Below the pieces are notes generated by a model. The model was not told the DNA's origin, ran no database searches, and saw only the letters and a program-made list of their open reading frames with translations. Of a DNA stretch of 64,000 bases, positions 35,241 to 43,462 are shown piece after piece. A program made the translations under genes and the position numbers. The DNA is from Gluconobacter wancherniae NBRC 103581 (GTDB taxonomy: Bacteria; Pseudomonadota; Alphaproteobacteria; Acetobacterales; Acetobacteraceae). Where the stretch lies: NCBI RefSeq assembly GCF_007988885.1, contig NZ_BJUZ01000001.1, positions 496,001 to 560,000 of the forward strand, in the 5' to 3' direction. Positions within the stretch are counted from its first letter, which is position 1; every line of letters starts with the position of its first letter.

Positions 35241-36556
35241 TCCGTTCGCCCAAGGCGGCGTCGGCGGCTTGAGTTGGGAATGCCAAGCGCCTCACGATAT
35301 TTCGCGACCGTGCGGCGTTGAATGGCAGTTCCTTCGGCCTGAAGCATTGCGGTCAGCGCATCGTCGGACAGGATGTTCTCGCCCTCGTTCGCAATAAAGT
35401 GGCGGATGCGCTGTTGGATTGCGGTTGCACTCAGGCTGTTATCATCTGTTTGTGAGAGCGCAGATGGAAAAAACAGCCGCAAGGGAAAAACACCTCTAGG
35501 CGTGTCCATGTATTTGGCATTTACGATGCGGCTGACGGTGCTTTCATGTAGCCCTGTAATGCTCGCGAGTTCACGGAGCGTGAACGGGCGCATCGCTGAC
35601 AGGCCCTGCTCCAGAAACCCATGCTGCCTTTCGACAATGCCCGTGGCTATCTTCAGCAGGGACTGCTTGCGGCTTTCAAGTGCGCGCAGGAGGAAGGATG
35701 CCTCTGCTCCATAACGCGTCGCAGCATGTTTGGAATCCTGTGTTCTGGAGAAATGTTCCTGAAGGCCTGTATCAAGCTTCACTTTGGGGAGAAGGCGCGT
35801 ATTTACGGAGATGCGGTAGCCACTCCCGTTTCTGCGAACGATAACGTCAGGTTCAATGGCAACCCGACGTGTTTCAGGCTCAAATCCGGGTTTAGGGTCG
35901 AGTGCGCGGATCTCGGCGAGCATATCCAGAAGATCATCCTGCTCCAGGCAGCATAATTCCCTGAGCTTTCGCCACTCCCTGGCCGCAAGAAGATCCAGGT
36001 TCCGAAGGAGTATGGCCATGGCGGGATCTAGTCTGTTGCGAACCCGTAACTGCGCTGAGAGGCATTCTTCCAGAGAAACCGCAAATAAACCTGCAGGGTC
36101 AAAATGCATGAGCTTCTGACGGATTGTCTCTAGAGTATCTGTCTGGATACCTAATGTTTTTGCAAGAAAATCCGGCGCTTCGGTCAGTCTTCCGGTTTCA
36201 TCGAGATTTTGCAGCAGAAATAGTCCGATAGTCTGCTCAGTGGGGTCTGGGAAGGAGAGTCTGATCTGCTGAGCGATTTCTTCGCGAAGATTGGGGCCGT
36301 CAGCAGCAGCTTCCGGCTTCTCAGCGTCAGAAGTGAAATAGCCCGGGTCATCGTCATCAAACGGCTCGGCTGGTGGTTGGTCTGGTGCAGAGCTTTCCCG
36401 TTCCTCAAGTATGAGGAGTGGGTTTTGCTCCGCCTGCTGGCGTAGGTATTGTGCCAGATCCTGCTGGGTATATTGCAGCATTTCGATCGCCTGACGCAGC
36501 TGAGGCGTCATGGCGATGGACTGCGTTTGTCTCTGTATCAGCCCGGGTGAAAGCAT
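35237..36556 (-). CDS. rpoN: RNA polymerase sigma-54 factor
   Basis: RpoN directs transcription from -24/-12 promoters with enhancer-binding ATPases. The 439-residue protein has the glutamine-rich activator region I (QRQTQSIAMTPQLRQAIEML and onwards). An acidic region II follows, then the core-binding and helix-turn-helix domains (LRELASITGLHESTVSRIVN). The RpoN box QRRTVAKYRE is at 413-422, one residue off the canonical ARRTVAKYRE. It is downstream of lptB in kdsD-lptC-lptA-lptB-rpoN. The hpf and ptsN genes that often follow rpoN are absent. Confidence 0.96.
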   Translation of the reverse strand: MLSPGLIQRQTQSIAMTPQLRQAIEMLQYTQQDLAQYLRQQAEQNPLLILEERESSAPDQPPAEPFDDDDPGYFTSDAEKPEAAADGPNLREEIAQQIRLSFPDPTEQTIGLFLLQNLDETGRLTEAPDFLAKTLGIQTDTLETIRQKLMHFDPAGLFAVSLEECLSAQLRVRNRLDPAMAILLRNLDLLAAREWRKLRELCCLEQDDLLDMLAEIRALDPKPGFEPETRRVAIEPDVIVRRNGSGYRISVNTRLLPKVKLDTGLQEHFSRTQDSKHAATRYGAEASFLLRALESRKQSLLKIATGIVERQHGFLEQGLSAMRPFTLRELASITGLHESTVSRIVNAKYMDTPRGVFPLRLFFPSALSQTDDNSLSATAIQQRIRHFIANEGENILSDDALTAMLQAEGTAIQRRTVAKYREALGIPNSSRRRRLGRTD

Positions 36557-36565
36557 TCCGGAAGA

Positions 36566-37321
36566 TTACAGTGAGAAATTCTCTCCAAGATAGACCCTGC
36601 GAACATCTTCGTTCGCAACGATCGCCTCTGGTGTGCCTTCCATTAGCACCTGACCGCTATGCATGATGTAGGCTCGGTCAATCACTTCAAGCGTTTCACG
36701 GACATTATGATCCGTGATCAGAACGCCAATGCCTCGATCCTTGAGGTGGGAGACCAGATCGCGAATTTCACCTACGGCAATGGGGTCAATACCGGCTAGT
36801 GGTTCATCGAGAAGAATGTAGTTTGGCTGGCTTGCCAGCGCGCGCGCGATTTCGAGACGGCGGCGTTCACCACCCGAAAGTGCGAGGGACGGAGAGCGTC
36901 TCAGATGGGTGATGCCGAATTCAGCCAGAAGGCCATTCAGCATCGTGTCGCGCTTGTCGGGATCGGATTCGATCACTTCAAGGGCTGCCATAATGTTTTG
37001 CTCGACATTGAGGCCGCGGAAAATGCTGGCCTCCTGCGGAAGATATCCCACCCCCAGACGGGCGCGACGATACATCGGCAGTTGCGTGATATCCGCACCA
37101 TCCAGTGTGATGGAACCCGTATCGGGCTGCACCAGGCCAACGATCATGTAGAAGCTGGTGGTTTTTCCCGCACCGTTGGGTCCCAGGAGGCCAACTGCTT
37201 CTCCGCGTTGAACTTGAAGCGAGACGTTTTTGACAACTGCGCGCTTCTTGTAGGTTTTGCCGATGCCATGGGCAATCAGGCCGGGGCCCGGCGTAAAATT
37301 GGGGTTCGAGGTTTCACTCAC
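36566..37321 (-). CDS. lptB: LPS export ABC transporter ATP-binding protein
   Basis: LptB powers lipopolysaccharide extraction from the inner membrane with LptF, LptG and LptC. The 251-residue ATPase has Walker A GPNGAGKTTSF, the signature LSGGERRRLEIARAL, Walker B YILLDEPLAGIDP and the switch histidine in VLITDHNVRETLE. The stop-start overlap with lptA and the gene order confirm the role. Confidence 0.97.
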   Translation of the reverse strand: MSETSNPNFTPGPGLIAHGIGKTYKKRAVVKNVSLQVQRGEAVGLLGPNGAGKTTSFYMIVGLVQPDTGSITLDGADITQLPMYRRARLGVGYLPQEASIFRGLNVEQNIMAALEVIESDPDKRDTMLNGLLAEFGITHLRRSPSLALSGGERRRLEIARALASQPNYILLDEPLAGIDPIAVGEIRDLVSHLKDRGIGVLITDHNVRETLEVIDRAYIMHSGQVLMEGTPEAIVANEDVRRVYLGENFSL

Positions 37322-38241
37322 TTTTTGGGCGCCTGGCTAGGGGAGGCTTCATTCGGTACGACAAGGCCCTGAATAGGGGAGTCCGAACCCGGCAGCATTG
37401 TGGCGATACCGGTTTTCATGTTCACGATGGCCTGCGATCCGTTGTTTTGGTTCTGGCCCTGCGTGACATGAACATGACCGATCAGGCGGGCAATCTGTGT
37501 GGCGAAAACATACACGCCCCGATCGCCGGTAGCGGTCTGTGTTGGCGTTCGCAGAACGACATGTCCCCAGCCATAAGCACGATCCAGTTTCGAAGATCCG
37601 CCCATTGGGGAACCGTCGCCTGAGGGTGGCTTCGCATTCGTGCCTGCAGGAGCGGGATCGGCGGGGGCGCTGAAGGACACCAGGACGTCTGCCTTGATGC
37701 GTTTGCCGTCATTTGTCGTGACGGTTGCGTCACCGCGGCCAACGGACATGCGTGTCTGGGAATGGTACTCCATGACATCGCGTGCTGTCAGGACGTCCTG
37801 TGGTGTTGTGAGCTTCAGTGCATGACCCGTCATGACCATGACGGCCTGATCCATGTCATAGATGGCATGATCACCCCAGCCCTGATCGGTCTGGTTGTAA
37901 ATGTGGACGTTCCCTCGCGCCTCGATCCGATATAGCTCAAGCGAACCACTCATGGGGTCACCGTTGGCGCCATCAGTCTTGGGAGGAGGCGTTTGTCCGG
38001 CAGGAACGGCCTTTTTGCGCAGATAGCCGATCAACTCATCCGCATCGACCGTCACATCGCCACGGATCGCCCGCGCGCCGCCGGTCAGGGTGACTGTCTG
38101 AGCATTGCGGTCATAGATTTCCTCCTGCTTCCAGAACAAACGGACGGCCTCGCCGTGCGACATGTCCAGACCGTCCGCATGTGCGGCGAGCGGCAGCAAG
38201 AGGGGAATAACGGCAGGAAGCAGGGCGAGGCGGCTTGTCAT
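37318..38241 (-). CDS. lptA: Lipopolysaccharide transport periplasmic protein LptA
   Basis: LptA forms the periplasmic bridge that carries LPS to the outer membrane. The ATG at 38241 gives 307 residues and a signal peptide (MTSRLALLPAVIPLLLPLAAHADG). The OstA/LptA-like beta-jellyroll follows, with AVRLFWKQEEIYDRNAQTVT and GDVTVDADELIGYL. It is much longer than the E. coli protein (185 residues). Extra segments include a proline-rich loop (PAGQTPPPKTDG) and a C-terminal extension. It overlaps lptB by 4 bases and starts 7 bases after lptC ends. Confidence 0.9.
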   Translation of the reverse strand: MTSRLALLPAVIPLLLPLAAHADGLDMSHGEAVRLFWKQEEIYDRNAQTVTLTGGARAIRGDVTVDADELIGYLRKKAVPAGQTPPPKTDGANGDPMSGSLELYRIEARGNVHIYNQTDQGWGDHAIYDMDQAVMVMTGHALKLTTPQDVLTARDVMEYHSQTRMSVGRGDATVTTNDGKRIKADVLVSFSAPADPAPAGTNAKPPSGDGSPMGGSSKLDRAYGWGHVVLRTPTQTATGDRGVYVFATQIARLIGHVHVTQGQNQNNGSQAIVNMKTGIATMLPGSDSPIQGLVVPNEASPSQAPKK

Positions 38242-38248
38242 GTGTCTG

Positions 38249-39004
38249 TTATGGCCTTTTCTGCGCTGCCACAGAAGAGGCAGCCGGACCGAAATCGTCA
38301 TTGCGGACGGTCTGACCCGGTCCGGTGAATTCGAGCAGGCCTGCATGCTGATCCATAAAGTAGCCCTGCGCATCCTCGGTGCCGAATGGACCTTCCGCGT
38401 GGACCCAGTCACGTGAGGCGACGACACCCTGCTTCAGATCAAGATCGGCGGACGGACCATTCATCAGTGTTCCATCGTCACGGTACAGAACAACGTGGTC
38501 ATCGAGATCAAGCGTCTGTTCGTGCTGCATGTAAACACCACGATCTGCCTTGATGTGCGCCCAGGAGTTTCCGGAAAGCTGAATATCGGCCACTGGATCT
38601 ACCAGATTGACCCGGTCCGGACCCTCCTGGTGAGTGGTGCGTGCCGTGATCATGTAAAGATGATTATGGGCATCAAGGCCGCGATAGACGGCGTTTTCCA
38701 TGTTGCCGCTTTCCACCCGGAGACGCGCCATTTCGCGCAGGGCAGCTCGGTTCTGATTGATCAGGTGGGAGATTTCAGGCCATGCGGCGATCGACGCGAG
38801 CAGCACAAGCGCCAGAGAGGGAAGCGCCCATTTGGCAAGTGCAAGCAGCGAGCGCCGACGTGCGATCAGTTCGGCGCTGGGGGCAACACGTTTTTTCTGA
38901 AAAGCAAGGCGGCGCAGGGAGTCGAGTTTTGCAAGGCTCTCGGAGCGGTTGCTGGCGAAATCTTCTCTGCGAGGCTTCGGGTCATTTGACGGGGAATCGG
39001 TCAT
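38249..39004 (-). CDS. lptC: LPS export protein LptC
   Basis: LptC is the single-pass membrane protein that hands LPS from LptBFG to LptA. The 251-residue protein has a charged cytoplasmic N-terminus, one transmembrane segment (about 53-70, WALPSLALVLLASIAAWPE) and a periplasmic jellyroll with NLVDPVADIQLSG and repeated strands. Its start overlaps the kdsD stop, and lptA follows. Confidence 0.92.
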   Translation of the reverse strand: MTDSPSNDPKPRREDFASNRSESLAKLDSLRRLAFQKKRVAPSAELIARRRSLLALAKWALPSLALVLLASIAAWPEISHLINQNRAALREMARLRVESGNMENAVYRGLDAHNHLYMITARTTHQEGPDRVNLVDPVADIQLSGNSWAHIKADRGVYMQHEQTLDLDDHVVLYRDDGTLMNGPSADLDLKQGVVASRDWVHAEGPFGTEDAQGYFMDQHAGLLEFTGPGQTVRNDDFGPAASSVAAQKRP

Positions 39005-39987
39005 ACAATTCCAGCCCTCAGCAGGTCATGAAGATGAATGATGCCAAGGGGGCGATGATCGTCATCCAGCACAAAAAGGCTTGTGATGGGCTTGGGGCGC
39101 TCGTTCATGAGCACGAGTGCATCCTGTGCAAGCGTATGGGCAGAAGTCGTGATCGGAGCAGTATTCATGACTTCTGCAGCTTTCGTATTATCGAGGTCCC
39201 TGTCGAGTACACGACGAAGGTCACCGTCGGCAATCAAGCCCTTTAGAACGCCTTCCGAATCAACTACGCCCATGCATCCGAATGTTTTGCGAGTCATCTC
39301 CAGAATGACTGCTCGCAACGGAAGGTCCATGGTGCCTAAAGGAACGGCGTCACCGGTATGCATAAGGTCGTGCACAGGGCGTAATCTTGCACCTAGACGT
39401 CCGCCGGGATGAAAAACGCTGAAATCATTTGCAGTGAAATTACGCCGTTCCAGAAGGGCAAGCGCTAAAGCATCTCCCAAGGCGAGTTGAAGAAGTGTGG
39501 AGGTGGTGGGAGCGAGCCCCATCGGACACGCTTCTTTGGCGGACGGCAGAGCAAGGACGATCTCCGCGGCTTTGGCCAAGGCGGAAGAGGGGGCTGCCGT
39601 CATTGCTATCACGCACAGTTTCTGGCGGGATGCATGGCTTAGGACGGCAGCAAGTTCTGCAGTTTCGCCAGAGTTTGAAAGTGCCAGAATGATATCTTCC
39701 GGCCCCACCATCCCAAGGTCCCCGTGTGCTGCCTCCGCAGGGTGCATAAACAGCGAAGGGGTGCCAGTTGAGGCGAGTGTGGACTGGATTTTGCGGCCAA
39801 TATGTCCGGATTTCCCCATGCCCGTAACGACGACGCGGCCAGGGGAGATAAAAATACGCTCTACGGCCCGGCTGAATGTTTCGCCAAGGCAACCACCCAT
39901 CTCGGCTTCAAGTGTCTGAAGTCCCACCCGTTCCGTGGCGAGGGTGGAAAGTGCCGAACTCAGGGGAGAACGCAGCATCTGTGTCAT
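39001..39987 (-). CDS. kdsD: Arabinose-5-phosphate isomerase (KpsF/GutQ family)
   Basis: KdsD converts ribulose 5-phosphate to arabinose 5-phosphate for Kdo synthesis. The 328-residue protein has an N-terminal SIS sugar-isomerase domain (VVVTGMGKSGHIGRKIQSTL, and FMHPAEAAHGDLGM with its catalytic histidine). Two CBS domains follow (from about 205). It opens the lptCAB-rpoN cluster. Confidence 0.95.
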   Translation of the reverse strand: MTQMLRSPLSSALSTLATERVGLQTLEAEMGGCLGETFSRAVERIFISPGRVVVTGMGKSGHIGRKIQSTLASTGTPSLFMHPAEAAHGDLGMVGPEDIILALSNSGETAELAAVLSHASRQKLCVIAMTAAPSSALAKAAEIVLALPSAKEACPMGLAPTTSTLLQLALGDALALALLERRNFTANDFSVFHPGGRLGARLRPVHDLMHTGDAVPLGTMDLPLRAVILEMTRKTFGCMGVVDSEGVLKGLIADGDLRRVLDRDLDNTKAAEVMNTAPITTSAHTLAQDALVLMNERPKPITSLFVLDDDHRPLGIIHLHDLLRAGIV

Positions 39988-40004
39988 GGGAATCAGCTAT
40001 AGCT

Positions 40005-40649
40005 TCAGGCGCGGTGAGAAAAAATGTCCGGCTCTTCGTAGCCGAGTAGATCCAGGCGTGCTCTCGCCGGGAGGAAATCGTAACATGCCTGGGCAAGCTC
40101 GCGCCGGTTCTCACGAATGAGCATGGCTTCCAGCTTTTCCCAGAGCGCATGCAGATGCAGTACATCTGATGCGGCATATTTGCATTGCTCAGGCGTTAGT
40201 GTGTCAGCGCCCCAGTCAGAGCTTTGCTGGTGTTTTGGTAAATCGACACCCAGAAGATCTCGGCACAAGTAAGCCAAGCCGTGTCGATCCGTGAATGTAT
40301 AGACGAGGCGCGCGGCGATTTTCGTGCAGATTACGGAGCTGACTGTCACGTCAAGTGCCCGTTGTAGGACGGCTACGTCAAAGCGCGCAAAATGCATCAG
40401 CTTTGTTATGCTGTCATCAGCCATAAAGGCGCGCAAATTGGGGCAATCATATCCGCGCCCACCCATGGAGACGGGTTTGATCTGAACAAGATGTGCCTCG
40501 CCGTCACCGCTTGAAAGCTGGACAAGGCAAAGGCGATCTCGGTGGGGGTTGAGACCCATGGTCTCTGTATCAACGGCGACAAGCGGACCAATATCGAAAT
40601 CGTCTGGCAGATCGCCGTCATAAAAATGGATGGCGTTCTGCTGGCTCAT
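40005..40649 (-). CDS. rnd: Ribonuclease D (short, exonuclease domain only)
   Basis: This 214-residue protein has only the DEDDy 3'-5' exonuclease domain. Exo I has D27 and E29 in AVDTETMGL, exo II is in MHFARFDVAVL, and exo III is YAASDVLHL with the catalytic tyrosine. The HRDC domains of E. coli RNase D (375 residues) are absent, as is usual for the short alphaproteobacterial type. The likely role is trimming tRNA and other small RNA 3' ends. It lies just downstream of a tRNA gene. Confidence 0.92.
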   Translation of the reverse strand: MSQQNAIHFYDGDLPDDFDIGPLVAVDTETMGLNPHRDRLCLVQLSSGDGEAHLVQIKPVSMGGRGYDCPNLRAFMADDSITKLMHFARFDVAVLQRALDVTVSSVICTKIAARLVYTFTDRHGLAYLCRDLLGVDLPKHQQSSDWGADTLTPEQCKYAASDVLHLHALWEKLEAMLIRENRRELAQACYDFLPARARLDLLGYEEPDIFSHRA

Positions 40650-40675
40650 TTTTTGTCACCGAATTTTTCAGAGGG

Positions 40676-40693
40676 AAAAGGCAGGGAATGCCT
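40676..40693 (-). terminator. Intrinsic terminator after tRNA-Leu
   Basis: On the minus strand AGGCA-TTCCC-TGCCT forms a short hairpin followed by TTTT, 9 bases after the tRNA CCA end. The stem is only 5 bp, so strength is uncertain. Confidence 0.5.
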
Positions 40694-40701
40694 GAACCGA
40701 C

Positions 40702-40788
40702 TGGTGCCCAGAAGAAGACTCGAACTTCCACGTCCTTTCGGACACAGGTACCTGAAACCTGCGCGTCTACCAATTCCGCCATCTGGGC
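40702..40788 (-). tRNA. tRNA-Leu (anticodon CAG)
   Basis: Read on the minus strand, the sequence folds as a class II tRNA. The acceptor stem pairs GCCCAGA with TCTGGGC. The D-arm has GGAATTGGTAGACGC. The anticodon stem CAGGT/ACCTG encloses the loop TTCAGGT with anticodon CAG. A long variable arm (TGTCCGAAAGGACG) and the T-arm loop TTCGAGT follow. The CCA end is encoded. The long variable arm and the anticodon both identify leucine. Confidence 0.95.
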
Positions 40789-40857
40789 TCAGAAGCTCCC
40801 GGGAAAGTTCAGTTGCCTGAGGCATCCCGAGTTGGTGAGGAGCGTTTAGCCTGAGGC

Positions 40858-41856
40858 ATGATACCCGTCAACATACAAACGGAAGAAATGAGAAAAAATA
40901 TGAATGCACCAGAAAGGGAGAACTCCGGGCGTGTTGTGACGGTGATTGGTGGGGGCGGTTTTATAGGTCGGGCGCTGGTCGCACGGCTTGTCGCTGCTGG
41001 ACATGTGGTTCGGGTGGCGGTCAGAAACCCGGCGAAACTTGAAGCCCTGACCCGCGCGCCCGGAGAGGGGCGCGTTGAACTGATCAAGGCATCTGTTGTT
41101 GAGGGGAATTCTCTTGCAGCAGCATTTGATCGTGCGGATGCCGTCGTTAATCTGGTTTCGATCATGGACCCGGATGTCCAGAAAATGCGCGAGATCAATG
41201 TTTACGGTGCGCAGCGTGCGGCGCGGGTCGCCCATGAGTGTGGAGTGGCGCGATATATTCACGTCTCGGCCATCGGCGCGTCCCTCAATTCGCCGAGTGC
41301 CTACGGGAGGAGTAAGGGTGAGGCAGAACGCGTTGTGCGTACTGCGTTTCCGGGTGCCTCGCTGATTCGCCCTTCCGTTGTGTTCGGTCCGCGCGACAGC
41401 TTCATGAATATGTTTGCGCTGATTGCAAAACTCTCCCCCATTCTTCCGGTTTTTGCATCAAAGACACGCTTTCAGCCTGTGTATGTTGGGGATGTAGCGG
41501 AAGCGATCGTGAGGTTGCTTGGAGCTTCTGAGGGTGCGCGAACCGTAGAGGCGGGTGGCCCGGATGTTTTTACGATGCGTGAGCTGATGGAATTCGTGCT
41601 CGACGCAACGAACAGGAAGCGGCTGCTTATTTCGGTTCCGGGTTTCGTGGCGCGGTTAGAAGGAAAAATATTCGAGAAATTGCCCGGTCATATCCTAACA
41701 AGTGATCAGGTTGCGATGATGGGTGTCGATAACGTGGTTCACTCGGGTGTGGATACGCTGGCAAGTCTTGGGATTGATCCTGTCTCGCTGAAACTGGTGG
41801 GGCCATCATATCTTGGGGGGAGTGTATTCAAGAGCTGGCGACGCTTTTTCTCATGA
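40858..41856 (+). CDS. NAD(P)-binding reductase, NDUFA9-like atypical SDR family
   Basis: The 332-residue protein begins with an NAD(P)-binding Rossmann motif, VVTVIGGGGFIGRALVARL (about 26-44). It continues as an atypical short-chain dehydrogenase: YIHVSAIGASLNSPSAYGRS, RPSVVFGPRD and FQPVYVGDVAEA. This pattern matches the complex-I NDUFA9-like family found in alphaproteobacteria. Whether it works with complex I is not shown by context. The start is uncertain: ATGs at 40858, 40888 and 40900 are all in frame. It is followed by a strong terminator. Confidence 0.82.
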   Translation: MIPVNIQTEEMRKNMNAPERENSGRVVTVIGGGGFIGRALVARLVAAGHVVRVAVRNPAKLEALTRAPGEGRVELIKASVVEGNSLAAAFDRADAVVNLVSIMDPDVQKMREINVYGAQRAARVAHECGVARYIHVSAIGASLNSPSAYGRSKGEAERVVRTAFPGASLIRPSVVFGPRDSFMNMFALIAKLSPILPVFASKTRFQPVYVGDVAEAIVRLLGASEGARTVEAGGPDVFTMRELMEFVLDATNRKRLLISVPGFVARLEGKIFEKLPGHILTSDQVAMMGVDNVVHSGVDTLASLGIDPVSLKLVGPSYLGGSVFKSWRRFFS

Positions 41857-41858
41857 AT

Positions 41859-41880
41859 GGTCCGAAACGGACCCTTTTTA
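41859..41880 (+). terminator. Intrinsic terminator after the NDUFA9-like gene
   Basis: GGTCCG-AAA-CGGACC followed by CTTTTTA is a compact hairpin with a T run, placed 3 bases after the stop codon. Confidence 0.8.
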
Positions 41881-41947
41881 TTGGGTAAAATTTCAGTTTT
41901 GCATTAAATGCATGGCTATCAATTTCATATTGGTCAGCAATGCTGAC
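41881..41947 (+). promoter_or_regulatory. Candidate promoter and palindromic operator sites before gltD
   Basis: A -35-like TTGGGT (41881-41886) and a -10-like TTAAAT are 17 bases apart. The -10 lies inside a palindrome GCATT-A-AATGC (41901-41911). A second palindrome, GTCAGC-AAT-GCTGAC, is at 41933-41947. These could bind a nitrogen or amino-acid-responsive regulator of gltDB; none is identified here. Confidence 0.45.
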
Positions 41948-42028
41948 TATTATCCGTTTGAATGACGGAATAGCTGGGGTTCACAGGATTTTTGCGCTTT
42001 TTGCGCGTCTTTCAGGAGAACCCCACGA

Positions 42029-43462
42029 ATGGCCGAACGGATGTTGCAGTTCGTTACCCAACCACAGGTGCAACCCGAGAAGCGCGGGGCTGACGAACGA
42101 CGTCACGATTTCGGTGAGATTTACAAGGGGTTCGTCCGGACGCGGGCTGAAGAGCAGGCATCACGCTGCTCACAGTGCGGCATTCCGTTCTGCTCGGTCC
42201 ATTGTCCGCTTGGGAATAATATCCCGGACTGGCTGAAGCTCACGGCAGAAGACCGTTTGCAGGAAGCCTATGAAATGTCTTCTGCGACCAACACCTTCCC
42301 CGAAATCTGTGGGCGTATCTGCCCTCAGGACCGTCTGTGTGAAGGCAATTGCGTCATCGAGAAGGGCTTTGAAAGCGTTACGATTGGTGCGGTTGAACGC
42401 TTTATTACTGAGAACGCATTCGAACAGGGTTGGGTGAAGCCCTCAATGCCAGAGCGTGAGCTTGGGCGCAGTGTGGGTATTGTGGGCGCCGGGCCTGCGG
42501 GGCTCGCCTGTGCGGAACGGCTGCGCGCGCTTGGCTATGAAGTTCATGTTTATGACCGTCATGATCGCGTTGGCGGCCTTATGGTTTACGGAATTCCAAG
42601 CTTCAAGCTTGAGAAGACCGTCATTGCCCGGCGTCATGCCCTTCTTGAGCAGCAGGGAATTGTTTTTCATCTTTCAACGCCGATTGGTGCGGCTGATGGC
42701 GAAACATCGCTCGATGAACTGCGCAATCGCCATGAAGCAGTCTTTCTGGGAACCGGCGTCTATCGCTCGCGCGAAGTACAGGTGCCCGGAGCAGGGTTGA
42801 ATGGTGTGGTCGATGCAATCGACTTCCTCACAGCGTCCAACCGTCGGGGTTATGATGAAGATCCCGGCGAGGATCTCGCGCTTCACGCGAAGGGGCGCCG
42901 GGTTGTGGTGATTGGCGGTGGTGACACTGCGATGGACTGCGTTCGCACGTCCATCCGGCAGGGAGCAGAAAATGTGGTCTGCGTTTACCGACGTGATCGC
43001 GAGAATATGCCCGGATCGCGCCAGGAGGTTGGAAACGCTGAGGAAGAAGGCGTGAAATTTGAGTGGCTCGCCGCACCTGAAGCCTTCGTGGGAGATCAGA
43101 AAGTCGGCGGCGTACGTGTCCAGAAGATGCGTCTTGGTGCTCCGGATGCAACGGGCCGTCGTTCAATTGAAGCTACGGGCCAGCATTCGGTTGTTGAGGG
43201 TGATCTTGTCATCCGTGCACTCGGGTTTGACCCTGAAGACCTGCCCGCTCTCTGGCAGCAGCCGGATCTCGCGGTGACGCGTTGGGGTACGCTGAAGGTT
43301 GCACCAGGTGGTTTTGAGACCAGCCTAGAAGGCGTTTTTGCCGGTGGCGATATTGTTCGTGGCGCAAGTCTCGTCGTCTGGGCGATCCGGGATGGCCGGG
43401 ATGCCGCCGAATCAATCCATCATTACATGACACAAACGGCAGCAGCGGAGGCCGCGGAATGA
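42029..43462 (+). CDS. gltD: Glutamate synthase (NADPH) small subunit
   Basis: GltD oxidises NADPH and passes electrons to GltB for glutamate synthesis from glutamine and 2-oxoglutarate. The 477-residue protein has the cysteine clusters CSQCGIPFCSVHCP and CGRICPQDRLCEGNC for iron-sulfur centres. It also has the FAD-binding GAGPAGLACAERL and the NADPH-binding GGGDTAMDCVRT. A CAGGAGA ribosome site precedes the ATG. It comes before gltB here and overlaps it by 4 bases. Confidence 0.96.
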   Translation: MAERMLQFVTQPQVQPEKRGADERRHDFGEIYKGFVRTRAEEQASRCSQCGIPFCSVHCPLGNNIPDWLKLTAEDRLQEAYEMSSATNTFPEICGRICPQDRLCEGNCVIEKGFESVTIGAVERFITENAFEQGWVKPSMPERELGRSVGIVGAGPAGLACAERLRALGYEVHVYDRHDRVGGLMVYGIPSFKLEKTVIARRHALLEQQGIVFHLSTPIGAADGETSLDELRNRHEAVFLGTGVYRSREVQVPGAGLNGVVDAIDFLTASNRRGYDEDPGEDLALHAKGRRVVVIGGGDTAMDCVRTSIRQGAENVVCVYRRDRENMPGSRQEVGNAEEEGVKFEWLAAPEAFVGDQKVGGVRVQKMRLGAPDATGRRSIEATGQHSVVEGDLVIRALGFDPEDLPALWQQPDLAVTRWGTLKVAPGGFETSLEGVFAGGDIVRGASLVVWAIRDGRDAAESIHHYMTQTAAAEAAE

